A stretch of 64,000 nt of DNA from Neoarius graeffei (lineage: Eukaryota; Chordata; Actinopteri; Siluriformes; Ariidae), in contig NC_083570.1 in the NCBI RefSeq assembly GCF_027579695.1, forward strand, positions 100,142,963-100,206,962, read 5' to 3'. Both the position numbers and the translations under genes were made by a program. Below are positions 56,660 through 64,000 of the stretch, piece by piece; position 1 is the first letter of the stretch, and every line of letters begins with the position of its first letter. A model generated the notes under the pieces. It was not told the DNA's origin and made no database searches. It saw nothing but the letters and a program-made list of their open reading frames with translations.

Positions 56660-56843
56660 GGGGGCGTCGTGGCTCAGGTGGTTAAGGCGCCATACCATGA
56701 ATACGGGCGACCCGGGTTCGATTCCGGCCCGAGGTCATTTCCCGATCCCTTCCCGTCTCTCTCTCCCGCTCATTTCCTGTCTCTACACTGTCCTATCCAA
56801 TAAAGGTGCAAAAAGCCCAAAAAAATATCTTTAAAAAAAAAAA
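56660..56843 (+). mobile_element. Second tRNA-derived SINE family, T4-specific
   Basis: The head GTCGTGGCTCAGGTGGTTAA (box A) and GGGTTCGATTCCGG (box B) is tRNA-like but distinct from SINE-A. The body is 'CCCGCTCATTTCCTGTCTCT' and 'TATCCAATAAAGGTGCAAAA' with a poly-A end. The 13-bp target duplication AAAGGTGAGTTTC lies at 56647-56659 and 56844-56856. T3 shows the empty site at about 48096-48108. Confidence 0.93.
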
Positions 56844-57776
56844 AAAGGTGAGTTTCAGTTCCAACAGTTATTATTGGTTAATTAATCAACTGGAAGACCC
56901 TCCTCGCCCTTTATTCTTGTCCTCTGATGCTCATTACCCGAGATGGAATTTTTTTAGCAGAATCAGCAATTTGAGGAAAACCCGGACGTTATCATCGCAG
57001 GTAAGCACGGTGGAAAGATCATGGACGTATTTTTACTCATCAAATTCAACGATATTTTATGATCTCCTCGTTGAAGCCTACTTTGTTTCTTACGCTTTCA
57101 TTTGACAGTCACCATTTTGTATCTAAACGTGCATTTGAGAATTACATGAGGTGTCGATTATAGTGATTACTTTCAACAGTGTCCACCATTATCGATACCC
57201 TGTGGAATTAAGTGATATTTACAACTGTTATGGCTCAATCTTTGTGCAACATTGTTGAAGTAGATGAAGTATTTTTAAAAAATAAAAGTGCTGTGATTTA
57301 TAATAATTTTTTTTCTGATTCATAACAGAATGGAATGTTTATAGAGTATTTGGAATCCAATTGCAATAAATAGAATTAGACCAGAATTAAATTCCTAGCA
57401 TATAAAAAATTACATGCTTGAAATATTCAGATTTTTTGATTCCATTCAGGGTTTTTTTTTTTTGCAGTTTGTTGTAAATATCTACCACATATTACAATAT
57501 CAGTAGATGTTTTATATTTTGGTTTGATGAATGACATACGACCTTTGACCTGGATTTTCATGTGGTTACAATGTCAATTGCCTGTTGACATTTATTGGTA
57601 AACTACAAAACTAGAAATTAATACAAATAGCAACGAATGATTAACAAAAAGTGGAACAAAAAGATTTTCTGACAGGTTAAACATTATCAGTTAATTTTTT
57701 TACAAGCATTAGAATTACTTCCTCATTTACATAAACACCGACATCCATATATTTATATAAAAGTTATTTTGTACTA

Positions 57777-57813
57777 GAACAGGATAAAGCGGCTAGAGAT
57801 AATGAGATGAGAT
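57777..57813 (+). mobile_element. 37-bp SINE-A tail, T4 copy
   Basis: Same micro-insertion as 49966-50002. One base of the left duplication differs here (AAGTTATTTTGTACTA). Confidence 0.82.
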
Positions 57814-59063
57814 AAGATATTTTGTACTAAATATAAGTCTATGTAAAATTTTTTTAAATAAAAGCCATGCTTTGTTAATACCACATACCATTTAAAAAAA
57901 ATCATCTTGGTGTCGATAATTGTGGAACGGTGTCGATAACTGTGGACAAAGGTGTCAATACTTGTGGAACGGTGTCACGTGATCTGATACGCTAAGTAAT
58001 CCGGAATCAACTAATTTTTTTCCAGTGGAAGTTTGAGTAATTATTCATGCACAATTAATGTATTGAAAGTCTTTTCTACTTTTGCAACAACCAAAAGATT
58101 GTTAAGGTGTTGATAATTATAGCCGCCGCTCTACTTCCCTATATATGCCTCACACTTTTTTAATGTGATATTTTATTCATGTTCTCGATTCATATGTGAG
58201 AACTGAGCTGCTTCCTTCATGTTATCAATGATTTATGCTCAGCTCTTGTTTAACTGATCACTATCAGTATGTTGATTTAAATGGTGATTCTACCAAATTC
58301 CGGTGATGTCACTTCCACTTACCATGAGATGCACACATGCCGCCATGGAGAATCAGTACCAGAGGTGGAAAGAGTACTAAAATATTATACTCAAGTACAA
58401 GTACTGTTACTCTGATGAAATTTTACTTAAGTACAAGTAAAGTTAGCAGACAAAAAATCTACTCAAGTAAAAGTAAAAAGTAGATCATTTAAAATGTACT
58501 TTGAGTAAAAGTAAAACGTTACTTTTAACAATGGGTGTTTTCTGCCTCCATTGTGTTGTCCAAAAATGAAAAAGAAGAGGAAACAAGGATACATGTACAT
58601 CTCAACCCAGATGTTTTATTTAAAGGAAGTGTATCAAATTGAATGCTTAGGATAATGCTGCATTAAAACTGAGACAAACAAAAAAGGTCAATACACACAG
58701 TTATGTCGTTTACATCGCACTGACCACACACAAAGCATTGTACACGAAATATGAAAGTGAAATGTTGCACCGAAATCTCGTAGCTTGCCTGTGTGCACTG
58801 TGTTATTGAACAATTCAATTCAAACATTATTTGTTTTGCTTAGTATTCCTTTCTGGCCTGTTGGATGTAGAATGGTAGGAGGACTGATCACGTCAGGTTG
58901 GCGAGCTAACTTGCTTGCATGATTAGCCAACCGAATAGCAGACTAGTTACCATTATGTTACAGTACCAACAGGTTGCTACTTCAACATTAGCAATGCCAT
59001 CCACTATTTTTGGAATATAACCAGCCTATTGTCGGTTTTACTATGGAAAGGAAACATTATGAT

Positions 59064-59459
59064 CAGGGGCGCAGATATGTTTTTTGAACTGGGGGGGACA
59101 AAAAACTGGGGGGGACAAAGCTGCCAGCAAACCAACCCCAACCCCGATATGCCTGTCAAACTTGTTGTGGGTAACCATAGCAACCAAGCTCGAGCTCACA
59201 ACCTGTGCAGTCTGCGCAGCTCAACCAACCGAATATCAGTCTTTGTTTTATGTGAGTTGTTGCAACTATGTATACACTGCTGTGCACCTCAATAAACCGG
59301 ATGGTAATTAGTCTTTTGATTTTTCCGTAAGGTTTGCCTTATGCAAAGAAAGACAGCATAGACGTTTTTTCCTCCCTATAAGTGGGGGGGACCGAACGAG
59401 GTGAATTTAAATCTGGGTGGGACGAATCCCACCCGTCCCACCCTCTATCTGCGCCCGTG
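59064..59459. mobile_element. Short hAT-type element, copy 2
   Basis: CAGGGGCGCAGATA ... TATCTGCGCCCGTG with the perfect 8-bp duplication ATTATGAT at 59056-59063 and 59460-59467. Near-identical to 4883-5252, plus a small internal duplication of 'ACTGGGGGGGACAAA'. It sits in the intron after the BED exon, so it inserted into the Tol2-like element. Confidence 0.95.
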
Positions 59460-59485
59460 ATTATGATGCCAATGACAATACTTAC

Positions 59486-59701
59486 CTCAACATGCTTGCG
59501 CAGATTAGACGTCGAATTTTTGTATGCCGCAATGGTTGTCTTCTTGGGCACACATAATCTGCATTGCATAATGAAACTGTCACCCCTTTTCTCTACGAAG
59601 CTGAAGTGATCACGTATGTAGGGCCAGGGGTGCACTTCATTACTGGAAGAAATTGCGTTTTCTGCAGGGTCGTCCACCACAGGTTCCCCGGTCTCCTCCA
59701 T
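59486..59701 (-). CDS. BED-finger first exon of the Tol2-like transposase
   Basis: ATG at 59701 (cat at 59699-59701), 72 codons to a consensus donor (GTTGAG|GTAAGTATT). After an acidic leader (MEETGEPVVDDPAENAISSS) comes HPWPYIRDHFSF, then CRLCVPKKT, then SNLRKHVE. The C-x2-C plus downstream His and the aromatic HPWPY are those of the BED zinc finger of Tol2 ('HPWPYLREFF', 'CVLCLP', 'SNLRKHIE'), quoted from memory. The phase-0 donor matches Tol2's exon 1 boundary. BED fingers bind the transposon ends. No exon 2 with the hAT catalytic core exists in the 1.1 kb to the left end. Confidence 0.85.
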
Positions 59702-60179
59702 GTCCGCAGGGGCGCTTTATCAACACCCGTGGCCCAGGGGCTAGGCCCCTCATTGGCTACCTGTCAACCCTACCCTTACCGTTGGCCAGGAAAACACTCT
59801 TATTTTATTTGCAATACGTGTCAAGCATTTACAGTGTAAGTGCGTAATTAGCCTAGAAGCCTACGATAGGTTACGTTTGGCTCAGCGTAGCTGCGCAAGG
59901 CCCATGCTCACATTGCTCAACACATCCAACCACAGAGGGAGAGAAGAACGCGCGCATTATCATTACAGAGCCGGTTCTGATTATTACCACGGACAGGACA
60001 GTGATACTGCGTAACTTTCACGCAGGGGCATGGCCAGAGATAACCACACAAGCGCGCGTGCGCTATAATGTAGACCTATGTGTTGTAAACATAAAACACA
60101 CACACCTACAGACAAGTCCTTTTAAAAAATAAAATACATAAAAATAGCTCGGCGGCATGAAAACAAACATTCACTGCAA

Positions 60180-61225
60180 GACAAGGTGCCCTAGAATCGC
60201 CATCAGTTTTTAATATCTATATGGACTTTGTTGTCAGGATTGCACAGCATGAGATATCAAAACTGTACCCAGATACAGGCTTCAAGTTCAGATATTGCAT
60301 TCCAAATGAGGTATCCACAAGAGAAATGCGTACGAAAGCACGAGCATCAGGAGAGGGTTGCATAACAGAGATTCTATACGCAGATGATCAGGCCATACTC
60401 GCTGGATCCATCGAGGAGTTTCAGAATATTCTTCAGTTGTATGATAAGACCTACACCCGCTTTGGTTTACAAATATCATATGTCAAAACAGAAACAATGG
60501 CTTTTAACGTCAATGAGGATATCAAATGTAAACCAAGTATCATTTCCCTTGGCGGCACTAATATTAAAAACGTCCGCACCTTTAAATATCTTGGTTATAA
60601 TGTCAGCAACTGTGATGAATCCTCACACTTCCTGCATGCTAGGATAAGTGCTGCATTCATGAAATGGAATGAACTGAAACACGTTCTAACCGACCACCGA
60701 ATACTACTAAAAACCTGTATAAAGTTCCTAGTGGCATGTGTTCGAGCTCGCCTCCTGTACAGCACACAGGCATGGCAACTATCATCCAGTGAAATTCACA
60801 AAATTGAGGTAGTGTGGCACGGCTTCCTAAGGAAAATGATTAAAGGTGGATATAAACGAAAGAATGCCCCTGACCAAAAGAATACTACAAATGAAGATAT
60901 AGACTGGAGCTACAAGATGTCCAATGCTGACCTCTGGAAACTGACAGGAACCCAGGATATAAAACTATCCTGCTACATACAACAACTAAAATATATTGCT
61001 CACGTTTGCCGGATGGGCAATAACCAAGTGCAAAAGCAGCTCCTGTTTGACAAAAATGGTTACAAATGGACGAAATGGGAAAATCTGCTGGGCATAGACA
61101 CCCAACAGATAAGACGTATGATGATGGACAAATCAAACTTTGAGCAACTGCTGCAACTGCTACAGCAGAAGCACCCCTAGAGAGTTTAACTTTTTACAGG
61201 GGAACATGATGATGATGATGAAGGT
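60180..61225 (+). mobile_element. 5'-truncated LINE inserted in the Tol2-like element
   Basis: Ends with GATGATGATGATG (about 61206-61219), a microsatellite-type LINE tail. A diverged repeat (GCTCGGCGGC, then ATGAAA, then AAACA) occurs at 60147-60175 and 61231-61262 and may be the target duplication. Confidence 0.7.
60221..61180 (+). CDS. LINE reverse transcriptase C-terminal half
   Basis: A 319-codon open frame. LYADDQAILAGSIEE is the catalytic YADD box at about residue 53. YVKTETMAFN and LGGTNIKNVRTFKYLGYNV follow, then the thumb/connection (LLKTCIKFLVACVRARLLYS), then a Lys/Trp-rich tail ending LLQLLQQKHP. The fingers and first catalytic Asp are missing. There is no RNase H after it, which separates it from the I-clade copy at 32-35 kb. 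The clade is not recognised with certainty; the (GAT)n tail fits several RTE-like groups. The absence of stops suggests it is young. Confidence 0.8.
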   Translation: MDFVVRIAQHEISKLYPDTGFKFRYCIPNEVSTREMRTKARASGEGCITEILYADDQAILAGSIEEFQNILQLYDKTYTRFGLQISYVKTETMAFNVNEDIKCKPSIISLGGTNIKNVRTFKYLGYNVSNCDESSHFLHARISAAFMKWNELKHVLTDHRILLKTCIKFLVACVRARLLYSTQAWQLSSSEIHKIEVVWHGFLRKMIKGGYKRKNAPDQKNTTNEDIDWSYKMSNADLWKLTGTQDIKLSCYIQQLKYIAHVCRMGNNQVQKQLLFDKNGYKWTKWENLLGIDTQQIRRMMMDKSNFEQLLQLLQQKHP

Positions 61226-61262
61226 ACTTGGCTCGGCGGCCACATGAAACGTAAACACCATG

Positions 61263-62640
61263 GACAGCGGCCAAACTCATAACTCTACAGACCGAAATAC
61301 ACGAAACCAAGTCCTACTAGGGTCTATTTTACCAATCTATGTTCAAGCATCATGCAAGTCTTCCTTCTCCTTGAATAAGACTGTGCATTCAACTGCCTTT
61401 TTGACATGACTGCATCGAAATACCACTTGCAACAATATTTCACGCACTCCATCAAGAAAAAAGTTAAACATGATGAACACGGGCATACTGTTTTGAGCAT
61501 ATGATTTTTTAAAAAGAAACTAGCTACATCAAAGTCCTTCAATAAACCCATCCTTTAGCGCAAATGAGCTTAACCTAGTTCAAAGCATGACGCTAGCAGT
61601 AGCTGCATAAGGCAAAATCATGTGGGCCTTTTGTCAACAACAAGCCACGGCGGGCAAACATTAATAATCAAGCGTCCTTACCTTAAAACGTTGTCTTGAC
61701 CACAGAACTTCTCAAGTATTTCACTTAAGTATATCCACACGGGTTAACAACACACCCAACACAGCTAGCGAGAAATGTGGATCTGCGCTAGCTTTGTATT
61801 GCTATTCCCCTCAGTATGCTTACTCTTTCTACTGCCTGAACTGTGAACATTATAGGCTGCAATCTTTTCATCAATTTCTTCAGTAGATGTCGTTTTAGAC
61901 ATTTTATTATCCCCATCAAAATATGCTATTATACTAACAGGATTATAACTCAAATCACACGACACATATTCAAATCACAACTGATTTATTTTACTGTTGG
62001 ACAGATCATAGCATATCTAGCCTAGCTGCACATAGCCTAGCTGCTGGTAGGCTGATAACTGATAAGTAGCTGATATTCTGAACAGATTGGTGATCCTTAC
62101 CTTAAAAAAGTCTGTGACTTTAGGCAACAATTCTATCATTACCTGCATCTCTCTCTTTTTTTCCTTTTATGTGCCCCGCTAACATGTGAACGCTTCATCT
62201 TTCAAAGTCTCTAAATTTGTGTCTCTGTAGTCTGCAGTCTTTGACGCGCTTTCGTGTGTGACGTTACATTTTGTTACATTTTATTCTGGTACAGTTGTGG
62301 GTGTTCGTTTCGCGAACCACATCCACCATGTCTCTTACAGCAGGCTACTGTGTGCTCATTTATTTCTAACCTTATTTCTATCCGTACATTAATGTAGGCC
62401 CACGATTCCGACGGTTTATTATTTTATTAATATTACAAGGACCCTGATTGGCTGTGGCCCAGGGGCGTGAGCCCCCCGAAGCCCCCCCCCCTTAAAGCGC
62501 CGGTGCATGTCCGCCATCGTCTGTGTGAGGCTCGTGCGCGCGACAACTGTCCTTCCCGTGATTCATTTCCAGAACGCATTTCCCCTTCTCCGTTTTAGCC
62601 TTTTTTTATTTATTATTTATTTTTTTTACTCAGTAACGGT
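61263..62640. other. Right half of the Tol2-like element, no gene recognised
   Basis: Holds only short unassigned frames, for example 45 codons from ATG 61901 (minus), MSKTTSTEEIDEKIAAYNVH. It may be the 5' flank of the transposase exon. A C-run at 62483-62491 and TTTATTTATTATTTATT-type DNA near the right end were noted. Confidence 0.4.
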
Positions 62641-62888
62641 TGTGATGTAAAATGTACCAAAGTACACTACTTAAAAGAAAACATACTTAAGTAAAAGTAA
62701 AAGTACACTCTTTAAAAATGACTTGAAAAAGTATAAGTACACAAAAAAGCTACTCAAGTACAGTAATGCGAGTAATGTAATTCGTTACTTTCCACCTCTG
62801 ATCAGTACACAGTGGAACATCACAGTGGAATGCTCAGAAATATTGCTAAGATAAGAAATTTAATGTTACTACGTACATGACGCGGAAA

Positions 62889-64000
62889 AACTAGTTCATG
62901 CTTTCGTTACCTCCAGGTTGGATTATTGTAATGCCTTACTGTCTGGATGTTCCAATAAGTGCATAAACAAGCTCCAGTTAGTTCAAAATGCAGCAGCAAG
63001 AGTCCTTACTAGAACTAGAAAATATGACCACATCACCCCTGTCTTATCCACACTGCATTGGCTCCCAATCAAATTTCATATTGATTATAAAGTACTACTA
63101 TTGACCTTTAAAGCACTGAATGGTCTCGCACCACAGTACCTCAGTGAACTTCTGCTCCTCTATGACCCACCACGCCTACTTAGATCAAAAGATGAAGGCT
63201 ACATCAGGGGGCAGAGCCTTTTCTTACAAAGCCCCACAGTTATGGAACAGCCTTCCAAGTAGTGTTCGGGACTCAGACACAGTCTCAGCGTTTAAGTCTA
63301 GGCTGAAAACATATCTGTTTAGTCAAGCCTTTTGTTAATGGTGTTTATGAGGTAAAGGTGTAGATCTGGAGGGTCCTCAGACATGGAGTGTTTTGGTAAA
63401 CTGGGATGTATGGGTGCTGTCAGTCCCCACTCGCTTGCTCACTCGAGTTTGTTGATGGTGTAGTGGCTGGCTGCTTTATGTCCCGGGGCTCCCTCATGCC
63501 TGTGTTACCTTCTGGCTCTCTCCTTTTAGTTATGCTGTCATAGTTAGTTGCCGGAGTCCCTGCTTGTACTCAGTGCAACATGTATACTGTTCCTACTTAT
63601 TCAGGTGACATTGGGCAATACCTAACAACCTGTGTTTTCTCTCTCTTCCCCCCCCCCCAAAAAAAAAATCTGTCCGTCTGAGTTACATGTTGGTCCTGGG
63701 ATCGAGATGCTGACCTCTTCTGCTCCTCGGACCTGCCTGATCCATCCTGATGCCCTGTGTCTGGTTGGAGTCTCATCGCATCGCTCCTGTGGAGGGCGGC
63801 CCCATGTGGACAGTTGGGGGTCACGCCTGGAGGACACTCTGGACTCTTGCAGTGGTGCTTTTGTGGCTGGGGACTGCAGTTGACTTGCTGACTTTGGGAC
63901 TACGGTTGTCGTGAACGGTTTTGCCCTTGGGTTTCCATCGGTGGGGGGTTTATAGCATCAACGAAGCTTACTTTATGTTAGGACTGTTAATGTTAGTCAC
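62889..64000 (+). mobile_element. L2-type LINE 3' part, T4 copy (runs off window)
   Basis: Repeats 50612 onward with the same reading frames (62918-63338) and the same frame change. The 3' UTR continues to the window end at 'AGGACTGTTAATGTTAGTCAC', equal to about 51721 in T3. Confidence 0.88.

Larger units (their letters stand above)
56419..58131. mobile_element. TA-flanked DNA transposon, T4 copy, both ends present
   Basis: The left end GAGCAGCAGCTACAATTATT pairs with the inverted right end GAGCGGCGGCTATAATTATC. TA lies at 56417-56418 and 58132-58133. T0 (about 22965) has neither end nor element, so it entered the unit after T0 diverged but before the T3/T4 split. No transposase frame was seen. 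Many GGTGTCGATAA subterminal repeats are candidate transposase-binding sites. Confidence 0.82.
58360..62800 (-). mobile_element. Tol2-like hAT transposon, internally deleted
   Basis: It starts CAGAGGTGGAAAGAGTACT and ends 'CGTTACTTTCCACCTCTG'. AAGTA-rich subterminal repeats lie at both ends, as in medaka Tol2. The perfect 8-bp duplication ATCAGTAC lies at 58352-58359 and 62801-62808. The T3 paralog (50522-50529) has the octamer once and is otherwise continuous. A BED-finger exon remains on the minus strand (59701-59486), but the catalytic exons that should follow are gone. It contains a short hAT (59064-59459) and a LINE fragment. Confidence 0.95.
51850..64000 (+). repeat. Array copy T4, continues past the window
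   Basis: Starts exactly at the position matching 43597 (TAAGTCCAAATACAGCACTC). Holds the forward arm to about 54560, the reverse arm from 54609, then the TA-flanked transposon and the L2 end. Extra insertions relative to T3: SINE-A 52465-52846, SINE 56660-56843 and the Tol2-like element 58360-62800. The window ends about 129 bp before the point where a further copy would start, if the array goes on. Confidence 0.88.

Noticed and set aside
56660-56735. A tRNA gene
   Set aside because: Box A and box B are present, but the sequence continues into a SINE body with a poly-A end and target duplications. No full cloverleaf gene with a terminator.
43597-64000. Plain assembly duplication of T3 as T4
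   Set aside because: The copies differ by several clean insertions with target duplications in one copy only, and by scattered substitutions, so they are real separate loci or very divergent haplotypes. Mis-joined haplotypes remain possible and long reads would tell.

Overview
The window reads as teleost fish genomic DNA, probably an otophysan such as a catfish. The grounds are a tRNA-headed SINE with a (GATGA)n tail, Tc1 elements with 'caaccccgattcc' ends, a Tol2-like hAT, L2 and I-clade LINEs, and (CA)n/(TG)n tracts. The species call is inference from repeat style. I find no complete host protein gene. The only candidate host coding sequence is a short reading frame that runs off the left edge (72 to 1, minus) and ends in a PCNA-binding PIP-box pattern. 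It lies next to a TCTCGCGAGA promoter motif.

Layout. 1-3.2 kb: promoter-like DNA, a LINE 5' fragment, and transposon-derived coding scraps. 3.26-7.21 kb: a Tc1 element carrying a larger DNA transposon, which itself carries a short hAT and a SINE. 7.2-17.6 kb: scattered elements, namely a Harbinger-like element split by an L2 tail, a short hAT with perfect 8-bp target duplications, THAP first exons, a solo LTR, a 1.1-kb palindrome, a ZBED/SCAND3-like hAT remnant and several SINEs. 17.65-64 kb: a mosaic array of an unidentified multi-kilobase unit. I label the copies T0 (17.66-23.08, reverse), T1 (about 23.57-28.10), T2 (28.1-42.6), T3 (42.6-51.85) and T4 (51.85 to beyond the end). Each is built of forward and reverse arms with recurring GGGGCGGGG boxes and CCAAT-type motifs. 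T3 and T4 are head-to-tail, with a starting offset of 8253 bp.

Because the array copies are paralogous, many insertions have an empty site elsewhere in the window, which gives precise ends and relative ages. Insertions supported this way are a Tol2-like element (58360-62800, 8-bp target duplication), a tRNA-type SINE (56660-56843), a SINE-A copy (52465-52846), a TA-flanked element with inner palindromes (48258-49191), a hAT (29028-30811), a THAP-bearing Kolobok-like element (20094-21516) and a TA-flanked element (56419-58131).

The largest single insertion is an I-clade LINE (31148-38664, minus). It has a roughly 970-codon open frame carrying reverse transcriptase and RNase H, and two DNA transposons have entered its reading frames. 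It seems to have replaced about 1.2 kb of the array unit. All comparisons were made by eye; no identities or dates were computed.
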